The notes under the pieces: model-generated
What the model saw: the letters and a program-made list of their open reading frames with translations, nothing else
Told to the model about the DNA's origin: nothing
Database searches by the model: none
In this document: one piece after another, positions 41,673 to 48,992 of the stretch
Numbering within the stretch: position 1 is the first letter of the stretch
Layout: each line of letters begins with the position of its first letter
Assembly: GCA_905234765.1 (NCBI GenBank)
Contig: CAJOIF010000001.1
Span: 207,572-271,571 of the forward strand
Direction: 5' to 3'
DNA: 64,000 bases
DNA from: an uncultured Bacteroidales bacterium
Lineage (GTDB): Bacteria > Bacteroidota > Bacteroidia > Bacteroidales > F082
Made by a program: the position numbers and the translations under genes

Positions 41673-42947
41673 CTACATAATTGCAGACTTTATCATCTCA
41701 ACAATGTACTTTACGTCCTCATCCGAAACATACGGGCCCGCTGGCAGACACATACCCACCTTAAACATTGCCTCGCTTACACCATTCAAATATGCTGGTG
41801 CATCCTTATACACAGGCTGTTTGTGCATGGGTTTCCACACAGGTCTTGCCTCGATGCCAGCAGCGTCCATGAAGACACGAAGAGCCTCTACGTTGTCGTT
41901 GGGCTGACAGTCGGTAACGGCTGATGAAGCGGCATGAATAACACCAGCGGCACCACCCACGGCACCCGTCACGATGGTCTTATAGGCGTTCTCTTGGCCT
42001 TTGATGCAAACGTTCTCATCCAATGTGATTGTGCAGAGCCAATAGTTACTGTCGTATTCGCCAGTAGTGGGTTGAGCGTGAACATGGATACCCTGAACGT
42101 CTTTCAGTAAATCCTCGTACATCTTCTGAACCTTCTTATGGTGAGCGATATGGTCATTCACCACCGTCATTTGGCCTCTTCCTATACCAGCGCAGATGTT
42201 GCTCATACGGTAGTTGAAACCAATCTTCTCGTGCTGATAGTAAGGATAACTTTCGCGATACTGCGTAGCGTACATCATAATCTCGCGCCACTCCTCCTCG
42301 TTGGCCGTCACCAAAGCACCGCCACCGCTGGTGGTAATCATCTTGTTGCCATTGAAACTCAAAACGCCATACTTACCGAAGGTGCCCAGCACCTGGCCTT
42401 TCCAGCGGCTGCCGAAGCCCTCTACGGCATCCTCAACCACGGGGATGTCATAACGGTTGGCAATCTCCATGATGCGGTCAACGTTGTAAGGCATGCCGTA
42501 CAATGCCACCGGCACGATGGCCTTCGGTTTCTTGCCCGTTTTCGCAATACGGTCTTTAATAGCCTCCTCCAGCAACTCAGGATCCATATTCCAGGTATCC
42601 TTCTCGCTGTCGATAAACACAGGCGTTGCCCCCAGATATGTAATCGGATGCGAAGAGGCACAGAACGTGAAGCTCTGCACACACACCTCATCGCCCGCCT
42701 TAACCCCACAATTAATCAACGCCAAATGCACCGCAGCAGTTCCCGAACTCAATGCAACAACCCGCTTTGCGAGCTTTTCGTTTTCGTTTTGGTTTTCGTT
42801 GACGAACTCTTCGAGGTCCTTCTCAAACCCATTGACATTAGGACCAAGCGGAACGACCCAATTGGTGTCGAAGGCTTCTTGGATATACTTCTGTTCAAGG
42901 CCTGCTTCGCTCATGTGGGCTAGGCAGAGGTAAATACGGTTTCTCAT
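41673..42947 (-). CDS. PglE-like sugar-nucleotide aminotransferase (DegT/DnrJ/EryC1/StrS), copy 1
   Basis: A 424-aa PLP-dependent aminotransferase. The PLP lysine is K202 in SFNGNKMITTSGGG. The N-terminus (HMSEAGLEQKYIQEAFDTNW) and C-terminal ARPVWKPMHKQ ... YLNGVSE resemble Campylobacter PglE, which makes UDP-4-amino sugars for glycan synthesis; the exact sugar here is inferred. Its start overlaps the stop of the phosphoglycosyl transferase by 4 bp (ATGA), so the two are translationally coupled. It is roughly 75-80% identical by eye to the aminotransferase at 60629-61882, but has an extra eight residues within NENQNENEKLAK, coded by four near-perfect hexamers (42777-42800). It is longer than PglE because of a Gly/Ala-rich loop (GAVGGAAGVIHAAS). 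No PglD- or PglF-like gene is present in the window. Confidence 0.9.
   Translation of the reverse strand: MRNRIYLCLAHMSEAGLEQKYIQEAFDTNWVVPLGPNVNGFEKDLEEFVNENQNENEKLAKRVVALSSGTAAVHLALINCGVKAGDEVCVQSFTFCASSHPITYLGATPVFIDSEKDTWNMDPELLEEAIKDRIAKTGKKPKAIVPVALYGMPYNVDRIMEIANRYDIPVVEDAVEGFGSRWKGQVLGTFGKYGVLSFNGNKMITTSGGGALVTANEEEWREIMMYATQYRESYPYYQHEKIGFNYRMSNICAGIGRGQMTVVNDHIAHHKKVQKMYEDLLKDVQGIHVHAQPTTGEYDSNYWLCTITLDENVCIKGQENAYKTIVTGAVGGAAGVIHAASSAVTDCQPNDNVEALRVFMDAAGIEARPVWKPMHKQPVYKDAPAYLNGVSEAMFKVGMCLPAGPYVSDEDVKYIVEMIKSAIM
42777..42800 (-). repeat. Hexanucleotide tandem repeat inside aminotransferase copy 1
   Basis: Four TTCGTT units on the plus strand (one is TTGGTT), read as N-E/Q pairs on the minus strand. 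The paralogue lacks them. Unit length keeps the frame, so slippage would only lengthen or shorten a surface loop. Confidence 0.65.
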
Positions 42948-43594
42948 ACGATTTCTCCTCCATATTCAAAATGTTTTCCAAAAATTGTAGCAAATATCAA
43001 TTTGATGTCCATCCAAAACGAATAGTTATGCAAGTAATACAAGTTGATACGTACCTTGTCGGGATAGATCACCGTGTCGTTATACTCCACAGCGATTTCC
43101 TGTGCATCGCGCGTGTCGCCTTCTTTCTGTCTTTGGGCGACGTATTCAGCAATCATCTCATCTTCGAGCCTGTATTTCAACGTGGCAGGACCCGTGATGC
43201 CAGGACGTAGCTTCAGCACGTCGCGGTCATCGCCTTGCAACTGGTCGGCGTAGCCGGGCACATCGGGGCGCGGGCCGACGAAGCTCATGTTGCCGATGAA
43301 GACATCCCATAGTTCGGGCAGTTCATCCAGTTTGTAATGGCGCAACTTAGCACCAAGAGGCGTGATACGCTCCTCCCCTGCAATGCTGACAGGAAACTCA
43401 TCATAACCCACCTCCATGGTGCGGAACTTATGAATCTTGAAAGGCTTGCCGCCCTTGCCGATGCGTTCCTGCACAAAGAAGACCGGCTTGCCAATCTTGG
43501 TCCTCACCAGTAGTGCGATGACGAGCAGCACGGGCCAGAGGAGAAACAAGCCCACCAAGGCAACGGTTCTATCGAAGAGGGGTTTGAGAAACAT
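42944..43594 (-). CDS. PglC/WcaJ-type phosphoglycosyl transferase
   Basis: 216 aa, the length of the small monotopic family. A re-entrant hydrophobic segment lies at about residues 5-30 (FDRTVALVGLFLLWPVLLVI). The conserved VFFVQERIGKGGKPFKIHKFRTM, catalytic LDELPELWDVFIGNMSFVGPRP and PGITGPATLKYR motifs are all present. This family transfers a phospho-sugar from a UDP-sugar to undecaprenyl phosphate at the inner membrane, the first step of many capsule, O-antigen and glycoprotein glycans. Coupled by a 4-bp overlap to the PglE-like gene, which suggests that the transferred sugar is an amino-deoxy sugar. A -7 element (TACTTTTG) lies about 20 bp upstream, just after the terminator of the preceding cassette. 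Confidence 0.92.
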   Translation of the reverse strand: MFLKPLFDRTVALVGLFLLWPVLLVIALLVRTKIGKPVFFVQERIGKGGKPFKIHKFRTMEVGYDEFPVSIAGEERITPLGAKLRHYKLDELPELWDVFIGNMSFVGPRPDVPGYADQLQGDDRDVLKLRPGITGPATLKYRLEDEMIAEYVAQRQKEGDTRDAQEIAVEYNDTVIYPDKVRINLYYLHNYSFWMDIKLIFATIFGKHFEYGGEIV

Positions 43595-43612
43595 TTGTGG
43601 TGTTTAACAGGG

Positions 43613-43620
43613 CAAAAGTA
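43613..43620 (-). promoter_or_regulatory. -7 promoter element of the glycan gene pair
   Basis: TACTTTTG on the minus strand fits TAnnTTTG, 18 bp before the ATG at 43594. I see no TTG at ideal spacing. Its place right after the preceding terminator supports an independent transcription unit. Confidence 0.45.
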
Positions 43621-43636
43621 TGAAAAAAACCTTTTG

Positions 43637-43674
43637 GCATAAATAAAATAAGGTCTCCGCCTCAGCGAAGACCT
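43637..43674 (-). terminator. Terminator of the lysis-like cassette, overlapping a stop codon
   Basis: Stem AGGTCT + CGC paired with GCG + AGACCT around a short loop, followed on the minus strand by TATTTTATTT. The TGA of the lipoprotein-like gene sits in the hairpin, so the ribosome's release point and the terminator coincide. Confidence 0.7.
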
Positions 43675-44153
43675 CTTTTGAATCGTATCAATAACACCAA
43701 GGCGATAATCGCCATTAGCAAGAAGAATCCCCATTTCAGGATCTGTGCCACTCGGTTGGTGTGTTTGGTGATGTTGCCGTCTTTGTCAATGTCAACCTCT
43801 GGACCGGCTACCGCAACCATCTTTTTAGCCTCTTTTTCCATATACACCGTGTCGGTTCGGACAATGATTTTCTCCTGAACGTCGTGGTAGCGGTTGCGGG
43901 TGGAGGCTTTCGAGCGATCTGTCACTATTGTCATGCGCACCGTGTCGCCAACTTCGTTTTCCCGAACAGTGATGGTGGTCACTTCTTTGATGGTGTCAAA
44001 TATTGTGACCACCACTTGTTCACTTACGGTGTCGCTGACCTCAAGCCTCTGGCTGCTCTGAGTCGTGTTTACCGCTTTTCTACTGCTCCAGCAATTCGTC
44101 AAGCACAGGGCACTCAGCAATATAAGGGCAAACTTGGATTTTGTGTAGCACAT
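43662..44153 (-). CDS. Lipoprotein-like protein with C-terminal membrane helix
   Basis: 163 aa from ATG 44153; an earlier in-frame ATG at 44186 would add 11 polar residues. The N-terminus (TKSKFALILLSALCLTNC) looks like a signal sequence with a weak lipobox, LTNC. The middle is Thr/Val-rich (EVTTITVRENEVGDTVRMTI). A hydrophobic helix lies near the C-terminus (ILKWGFFLLMAIIALVLLIRF) before a basic tail. It overlaps the upstream coiled-coil gene out of frame by about 70 bp, an arrangement seen in phage spanin gene pairs. Family not recognised; a spanin-like role is inferred from position only. Confidence 0.6.
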   Translation of the reverse strand: MCYTKSKFALILLSALCLTNCWSSRKAVNTTQSSQRLEVSDTVSEQVVVTIFDTIKEVTTITVRENEVGDTVRMTIVTDRSKASTRNRYHDVQEKIIVRTDTVYMEKEAKKMVAVAGPEVDIDKDGNITKHTNRVAQILKWGFFLLMAIIALVLLIRFKRGLR

Positions 44154-44388
44154 CTTGCATTTGGTTGAGTTTGTTACGCAGTTCATTCACGTCGTTACGC
44201 AGACGTTGCGCTATGGTGCGGTCATATTCGTCAACGTATTTCTTGGCGAGGTCCATCTCTTTGTGTTGGTTGTCGTTTTTCATTCCCTTCACGGTCTCTT
44301 TGTGCTTCTTGCGGTCGAAAAACCAACCGAAGCCGTTCAGGAAAGTCAGCAACGCCAGAATGATGCTGGTAAAATCTATAGTTCTCAT
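44080..44388 (-). CDS. Small membrane/coiled-coil protein, holin- or spanin-like
   Basis: 102 aa with one N-terminal hydrophobic segment (FTSIILALLTFLNGFGWFF) and a long charged, helical remainder (MKNDNQHKEMDLAKKYVDEY, then NDVNELRNKLNQMQDVLHKI), ending in a short Cys-containing tail (CPYIAECPVLDELLEQ). This layout recalls inner-membrane spanin subunits or small holins, but there is no clear family match. It is preceded by AGAAAGGAG at good distance, a strong ribosome-binding site that is rare in this window. It lies between an M15 peptidase and the overlapping lipoprotein-like gene. Confidence 0.65.
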   Translation of the reverse strand: MRTIDFTSIILALLTFLNGFGWFFDRKKHKETVKGMKNDNQHKEMDLAKKYVDEYDRTIAQRLRNDVNELRNKLNQMQDVLHKIQVCPYIAECPVLDELLEQ

Positions 44389-44405
44389 GTTGTTACTCCT
44401 TTCTG

Positions 44406-44870
44406 TTATTTCTGTGAGACCCCTAACCTTTCTCTCTGAGAGATGACGATATAGCCCGCTGGGGTTTTGCGGAGCACCTTGTGACGGTTCTCGCCGTTAC
44501 GTTTCCAGCTAACGTGGATGAAGGTGGGGTATAAGATAATCTGGTCGTAGTTACCCTGTTCCACAAGGATGCTAGCCAACTTGGCGTTGTCCGAGCAACT
44601 GATGTCAGCAGCCTCTCCTACCAAGTGTTGCGAGTTTGGCACACCGCCTACTGCCTTGTTTTTCAGCTCACAACGATATCCCGAATTCACCTTTATAGGC
44701 TTGCCCAACTTCTCACGTGCAGGATCCAGCACATGCTCAACGAGGGCAATAGCGTTCATAATCACTTCTGACGACACTTTCATGATAGTGCTCTCGTCGT
44801 ACCCGTAGCGTTGGTCTCGGCAATGGCCATCAACGCAAGGGATTAATTCACTTATTCCAAAGTATTTCAT
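44406..44870 (-). CDS. M15 family peptidase, endolysin-like
   Basis: 154 aa, a single catalytic domain with no signal peptide. The zinc motif HxxGxAxD is present (H82 to D89 in SQHLVGEAADI), with SGYRC at about 63-67 and a second zinc histidine in FIHVSW at about 119. This is the M15A/M15_3 type that cleaves peptide cross-bridges in peptidoglycan. Similar single-domain enzymes are phage endolysins, and homologous modules also sit near capsule loci in Bacteroidales. The lack of a signal peptide fits release through a holin. Strong ribosome-binding site AGAAAGGA seven bases before the ATG. Confidence 0.85.
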   Translation of the reverse strand: MKYFGISELIPCVDGHCRDQRYGYDESTIMKVSSEVIMNAIALVEHVLDPAREKLGKPIKVNSGYRCELKNKAVGGVPNSQHLVGEAADISCSDNAKLASILVEQGNYDQIILYPTFIHVSWKRNGENRHKVLRKTPAGYIVISQRERLGVSQK

Positions 44871-44905
44871 TTTTTGTTCCTTTCTGTTTTTTTGTTGCTA
44901 TTTGA

Positions 44906-44940
44906 ATTCCTCATTCCAGGCTTGACCCAGAATGAGGAAT
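44906..44940 (-). terminator. Inverted repeat after the 301-aa gene
   Basis: A perfect 11-bp inverted repeat (ATTCCTCATTC / GAATGAGGAAT) with a 13-base loop, followed on the minus strand by an A/T-rich stretch. It may be a partial terminator or mRNA-end stabiliser that separates the first gene of the cassette from the peptidase. Confidence 0.5.
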
Positions 44941-44963
44941 CCTTATCTTTACTGCGAGTCACC

Positions 44964-45869
44964 TCACTGCTTGGCCCTGGCGAATCTCATATCGGAGAGG
45001 GTGTTCATCGGGTTAAGGTACACCTCTTTTGGAGTAATTCCACCATAGCTGGCTGCGCTGGCAAGCATGGCCTCTTCGCCTTGATAGCGTGCCAGGATAT
45101 CGCTCACCGTCACCATGCGCTGGGTACTCACCTGAGTGCAGCCGTCCGACAGGTTGCGGCTGTGGATGTACGAAGCCGAAGCGTTGTTCAAAGCCTCGCT
45201 CATGCCAAGCACGTTGCCCTGTCCGGCTACTGAAACAGTAGCGAAGCCCTTTGCCGAAACCTCATTCCAGAGCTTGGTCTGGTTTGTGGTGCTCAGTGTC
45301 ATACGATACGAGTTCATCGTGGCACGGGGCACGCCCTCGGTGTCAATCCACTGGGTGGCCACGAAGTAGGTCAGCTGGTCGTCTTCCTCCCAATCCTTGT
45401 TGTTGTCCATCAAGGCTTGCGAGAACTCCGCCACCGTAGTGTTGGCGTTGATCACCAGGTTGCCGAGGTTGAGGTTGGTCACCAACACACCTGCATCAAG
45501 ACCAAGGCCGATGGGGTTCAACGAGCCGCGCGAGTACTGGTAGTTGCCCAGCACACAGCCACGGGCCGCACGCTCCTGCTTGGTGATGAAGACAGGGCTC
45601 TTGCCGTAGTTCACGGCAACGAAGATGTTGTAATCGTTCTGTCCAGGGTTCTTGCCCTCGAAGGCCTCGGTGAGCATACCCTGAAACAGGCGGAAGTTGG
45701 CACCCGAATTGGCCATCTGGCAGCGCATGTTTGCCTGCTTTTCGCTGCGGCGAGTAGAGCGACGCTTAGGGTTGCGGACCAGAAAAGTGCCGTGGTCCGT
45801 TTGGCGGGTCTGGAACATCTCGTCCAGCTTGCCGCGTGTTTGGCTTAAGAAATCGGTTGTTCTTGCCAT
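44964..45869 (-). CDS. Unknown 301-aa protein heading the lysis-like cassette
   Basis: A soluble protein with no signal peptide or membrane segment. The N-terminus is basic and polar (FLVRNPKRRSTRRSEKQANM) and is followed by NFRLFQGMLTEAFEG and VAVNYGKSPVF. This order loosely resembles the DUF6266 group of Bacteroidota, but I cannot confirm it. The C-terminal half is Asn/Ser/Thr-rich and may form a beta structure. It has a strong ribosome-binding site (AAAGAAAGGA), is first in the cassette, and a hairpin follows it. The site and the company of a peptidase suggest a phage-derived structural or DNA-associated protein; that is inference. Confidence 0.6.
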   Translation of the reverse strand: MARTTDFLSQTRGKLDEMFQTRQTDHGTFLVRNPKRRSTRRSEKQANMRCQMANSGANFRLFQGMLTEAFEGKNPGQNDYNIFVAVNYGKSPVFITKQERAARGCVLGNYQYSRGSLNPIGLGLDAGVLVTNLNLGNLVINANTTVAEFSQALMDNNKDWEEDDQLTYFVATQWIDTEGVPRATMNSYRMTLSTTNQTKLWNEVSAKGFATVSVAGQGNVLGMSEALNNASASYIHSRNLSDGCTQVSTQRMVTVSDILARYQGEEAMLASAASYGGITPKEVYLNPMNTLSDMRFARAKQ

Positions 45870-46030
45870 GATCTTTTTCCTTTCTTTGTTTTAATGTGAA
45901 ACTTATTTTTTTTGATCCCCTGTCTGTTCCGCCCATGTGCACCTGAGGGGTCCTTCGTGGTTCACGCTGCAAAGAAAAGCATCAACTTTCCGGCCTATCC
46001 GTAAAGTTGTTTTTTCTTGGAAAAAAATCT

Positions 46031-46065
46031 AAAAAAAAGCCGGACCCCCTTCTCGGGAATCCGGC
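46031..46065 (-). terminator. Rho-independent terminator after the WYL regulator
   Basis: On the minus strand GCCGGA + CCC-type stem closes around a short loop and is followed by eight T. It lies about 60 bp after the regulator's stop and insulates the cassette below. Confidence 0.8.
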
Positions 46066-46066
46066 C

Positions 46067-46090
46067 TAATATATTACTAGTAATATATTA
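46067..46090. repeat. Perfect 24-bp palindrome
   Basis: Self-complementary sequence centred on ACTAGT (46076-46081), with arms made of TAATATATT. It sits directly beside the terminator hairpin. It could be an operator for a dimeric protein or extend the terminator structure. Confidence 0.55.
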
Positions 46091-46123
46091 CGATGCAATT
46101 ATTTCTTTATTATCTGTGTGTAA

Positions 46124-47176
46124 TTATTCTTGTGGCTTGTTCAATTCAAGTATTTTCTGTGCGCGGGTATAGAGTTCTTGGCGCAAGCTCTGTGGCTCTA
46201 TCACCTCGCAGCGGTTGGCGTAGGTGAGTAGCTGCTGCACCAGCTCCTCGTTGGGAATCACCTCAAGGGCGAACACCATCCAGTCCTTCTCCTCCTCCAC
46301 ACGCTGCTGGCTCCAGTGAATGGGCTTAGTGTCGATATACCACGCATCGGGCTTCCATGCCTTGAACCTTACCGTCACCGGCTTGCCTTCGGGCAACAAG
46401 CTCACACCCACAATGTGCGTGAAATGCTCCCTGATGGCCTCCGCCGCGCCCTCCGGGACCTCATGAACCCCTTGAACCTTTGAACTCTCAACTTTCGAAC
46501 TGACTCTCAACTCTACACTCTCAACTCTCAACTCCTCTATCCGATCTATCGGCACCACCACATACTTCAGCCGCGGCAGCTTCTCAGGCTCACAGCCCAC
46601 CACATACCACCTATTATTATATTGTTTCAATTGGTAGGGCATCACCGTGCGGGTGCGGTTGGGACGGCCAAAGCGGTGATACTTCAGCACCACCACCTGC
46701 TCCGCCACAATGGCATCGAACAGTTGCCCGAACCACTCCAGCCCCTGCAGCCGCTCGCACTGTTCCAGCGCCACAGTGCCCTTGGGCGTGCCGTCGATGG
46801 CAAACTTCTCCTTCAGCGTGGCCAGCAACGGTTCCAGCCAGCCGAATTTGGGAAGCCCTTTGATGCCGCTCAGCGTATCGATGGTCTGACGCAGCTGGCG
46901 GGCCTGCTCCTGCGTGAGGGGCATGTTCATGATGCTGAACGAGGGGTCGCGATACAGCAGCAGCTTCTTGTGGCCATACTGCCGCCGCTCCAGCTCGATG
47001 TTCCAGCCCTCGCTGCTCTCCATGAAGGCGATGTCGTCGAGCACGGTGTTCTTGCCCACGCGGTAGCGCAGACGCTCCTCAATCTCGTCCATCAGTTCGT
47101 CAATCGTGTGGCCCCCGCTGCGGAACATCAAGTCCAGCACCAGGTAGCGTCTCATTGCATTCTTGTTAGCAGGCAT
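46124..47176 (-). CDS. WYL-domain transcriptional regulator
   Basis: 350 aa from ATG 47176; the upstream in-frame start at 47212 would be coded by intergenic repeat sequence. An N-terminal winged-helix region (RRYLVLDLMFRSGG, then TIDELMDEIEERL) is followed by the WYL core (YNNRWYVVGCEPEKLPRLKY) and a C-terminal WCX-like part (ALEVIPNEELVQQLLTYANR). WYL proteins often sense nucleotides and control defence operons (for example BrxR and CapW). Between WYL and WCX there is an odd segment, RVESVELRVSSKVESSKVQG, that is coded by a degenerate tandem repeat of the type seen between genes. It may be a loop insertion. All neighbours run in the same direction and a terminator follows. Confidence 0.87.
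   Translation of the reverse strand: MPANKNAMRRYLVLDLMFRSGGHTIDELMDEIEERLRYRVGKNTVLDDIAFMESSEGWNIELERRQYGHKKLLLYRDPSFSIMNMPLTQEQARQLRQTIDTLSGIKGLPKFGWLEPLLATLKEKFAIDGTPKGTVALEQCERLQGLEWFGQLFDAIVAEQVVVLKYHRFGRPNRTRTVMPYQLKQYNNRWYVVGCEPEKLPRLKYVVVPIDRIEELRVESVELRVSSKVESSKVQGVHEVPEGAAEAIREHFTHIVGVSLLPEGKPVTVRFKAWKPDAWYIDTKPIHWSQQRVEEEKDWMVFALEVIPNEELVQQLLTYANRCEVIEPQSLRQELYTRAQKILELNKPQE
46466..46540 (-). repeat. Intergenic-type degenerate repeat inside the WYL gene
   Basis: Runs of CTCAACT/CTTTCGAACT-like units (for example CAACTCTCAACTCCTC), as found between genes in this window (41637-41666). It stays in frame for about 25 codons. Confidence 0.6.
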
Positions 47177-47213
47177 TTTTCTAATTGATAATTGATAGTT
47201 GATAATTGACAAT
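47177..47213. repeat. Degenerate AATTGATAATTGATAGTTGA spacer repeat
   Basis: Short imperfect tandem units fill the space between the WYL and four-helix-bundle genes. Comparable spacers occur at 47562-47600 (TCAATTGTCAA units) and 48951-48992 (TTAAGCA units). Confidence 0.6.
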
Positions 47214-47561
47214 TTATTTTTCTTTCAAAGTCTTAATTATTGCGGTCAACATTTTTATAAGTTCAACGCAATCATCATTCAAGGAATTGAACATCTTATC
47301 ATCCAGATAATCAGTAGCATGAAGCAAATCAAGCCAATATTCGGTTTCGTCTGCTTCTTTTAGGGCTATGTTTAGTTTATTGAGGAAATCCATCCTCGAC
47401 TGAGCGTTTTTGCTTTCACGTGTATTGGCACCAATACTCGTACCACATCGCAGCAACTGCTTCGAAATCACAAATTCTTTCTTGTCTTCAGTCAAGTATT
47501 TGTAGCAGTTTATAATTCTTATTGCGAAATCGCGACTTTTATCTTTGATTGCGTTAGCCAT
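47214..47561 (-). CDS. Four helix bundle protein (23S rRNA intervening-sequence type)
   Basis: 115 aa from ATG 47561. It carries the family's features: DFAIRIINCYKYL near the N-terminus, then QLLRCGTSIGANTRESKNAQ (conserved SIGAN motif), SRMDFLNKLNIALKEADETE and YWLDLL. The family was first found in intervening sequences of 23S rRNA but is common as a free-standing gene in Bacteroidota, often near mobile or defence genes; it forms a pentameric four-helix bundle of uncertain function. Here it is not within an rRNA gene. Degenerate AT-rich spacers flank it on both sides. Confidence 0.9.
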   Translation of the reverse strand: MANAIKDKSRDFAIRIINCYKYLTEDKKEFVISKQLLRCGTSIGANTRESKNAQSRMDFLNKLNIALKEADETEYWLDLLHATDYLDDKMFNSLNDDCVELIKMLTAIIKTLKEK

Positions 47562-47598
47562 AATTATCAATTTTCAATTGTCAATTGTCAATCCTCAA

Positions 47599-48945
47599 CT
47601 ACTCCTCCCTCATCATCATCCTATAATGCGCTTCATGACCCAACTTCACAAATAAACGCTCGAACACTCTCAGATACTTTTCATTCATTTCATAGCTATT
47701 GACTGCATACAGGTCTTCGGCAAATCCATGACTACCCTCGTCAGCCCATCTAGCCAATGAGTTAACGATTGTCATTTCATCAGGGTCGTCACTGAAATTA
47801 TCAGGTATCAGTTTCCGTTTATTGTAGCCACCCATTATTACAAAATAAGACTCAATAATCCTTCTCATAACATTTTGAATACTAACACTACAATCCCCAT
47901 CATAGTGGAACTTTCTTATTACGTCCCACAACATTTCGTATTCACTGCGTATAGGATTTTCCTTGCCGTACTCTCTCACAATACTCACTTCTTTTCGTTT
48001 CATCAACTTCCAATAGCGGGTATCGTCTCTTTGCTGACGTTCGGTTATCTGCTTATAGAAATACACATTATGTGTCAGAACAATAATCTGCAAGATCCCT
48101 TTTACCGGAAAAATCATATTAATTTTTCGTTTTCCAGTATCAACATCCAAAGAAAACGACCATTCTGGCACACTAGTTCTAGGTGTTTTCCTTCCCCTAA
48201 CAGAATCAATAATCTGTTGTATCAATTCACTCACCACAAACATCACGTCGGCATCCAGGCTACATACCGGATCATCAATTACAATCACCCTGCCTGCGAT
48301 ATTGTCACCATTATTTCCCCCACTATAAACCATCTGCATAAAATAGAGAAAAGTGATAAACGTCACCTCCCCCTCGCTCAGTGATTCTTCTACAAGAGAA
48401 CCATCATTGCGTCTAATCTGATAGCTATAGGCATTCTCTGATGACATTTGGATATTGAAGCCGCCAAATTTTGATAATCGCAACATTCTGTTAACATTAT
48501 CAACAGCAGGTTTTAACGACACAAATCCGTCTAAAATATCATCCTTTTTTTTCTCTAACCGTTCAATTTCTTCTTTGGCAATCTTATCTCCCCCTCTTTT
48601 CGATAATTGTTTAATCTTTCTCTTCAGCATCCATATTTTTATTGAATCCTTTGGAGCCTTTTTAAAAACATCTTCACTAAAGGTGAAAACTCCAGGCATA
48701 GCCTCCTTCAGATAGCGTTTTTTGAAGTCTTGATTATATACCAACACTTCAACCGGCTTATCGTCCCAATCGACTTTACAACCAGGAAATTCCACAGTTG
48801 GTGAACTGCTCGCCAATAGTCGACTAATGGTAGTCTTCCCCGTGCCGTTACCCCCATATATGAAGTTGACCTTCTGCAAGTCTGCGAAGGTCACTCCATC
48901 GTGGTCGTATGATGCTATATCTTTGAGAACAATTTTCTTAATCAT
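47599..48945 (-). CDS. AAA_13 ATPase with PrrC/RloC-like R-x3-E...H arrangement
   Basis: 448 aa from ATG 48945 (MIKKIVLKDIASYDHDGV); earlier codons come from a spacer repeat. ABC-type motifs: Walker A GGNGTGKT at about 31-38, signature SLSEGE at about 188-193, Walker B VIVIDDP at about 220-226 with SLD after it. The insertion between Walker A and the signature is short, so there is no long zinc-hook coiled coil. The C-terminal part has R361-x3-E365 (RRIIE) and H406 (EGSHG). PrrC uses an Arg-x3-Glu and a downstream His to cut the tRNA anticodon loop, and PrrC/RloC genes sit with type I restriction systems, as here. Function as an anticodon nuclease is therefore plausible but inferred; a plain defence ATPase is the alternative. 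A decayed upstream gene lies 36 bp away. Confidence 0.8.
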   Translation of the reverse strand: MIKKIVLKDIASYDHDGVTFADLQKVNFIYGGNGTGKTTISRLLASSSPTVEFPGCKVDWDDKPVEVLVYNQDFKKRYLKEAMPGVFTFSEDVFKKAPKDSIKIWMLKRKIKQLSKRGGDKIAKEEIERLEKKKDDILDGFVSLKPAVDNVNRMLRLSKFGGFNIQMSSENAYSYQIRRNDGSLVEESLSEGEVTFITFLYFMQMVYSGGNNGDNIAGRVIVIDDPVCSLDADVMFVVSELIQQIIDSVRGRKTPRTSVPEWSFSLDVDTGKRKINMIFPVKGILQIIVLTHNVYFYKQITERQQRDDTRYWKLMKRKEVSIVREYGKENPIRSEYEMLWDVIRKFHYDGDCSVSIQNVMRRIIESYFVIMGGYNKRKLIPDNFSDDPDEMTIVNSLARWADEGSHGFAEDLYAVNSYEMNEKYLRVFERLFVKLGHEAHYRMMMREE

Positions 48946-48950
48946 AATCT

Positions 48951-48992
48951 TTAAGCATTTAAGCACCTAAGCCGTAAGCAATTAAGCAATAT
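48951..48992. repeat. Degenerate TTAAGCA/CCTAAGC spacer repeat
   Basis: Units such as TTAAGCATTTAAGCACCTAA recur; a related spacer lies at 49688-49716. It reaches into the end of the preceding reading frame. Confidence 0.5.

Noticed and set aside
43662..45869. Complete prophage
   Set aside because: No integrase, terminase, capsid or tail genes are visible around the cassette.
47214..47561. 23S rRNA intervening sequence
   Set aside because: The protein belongs to that family but no rRNA sequence flanks it.
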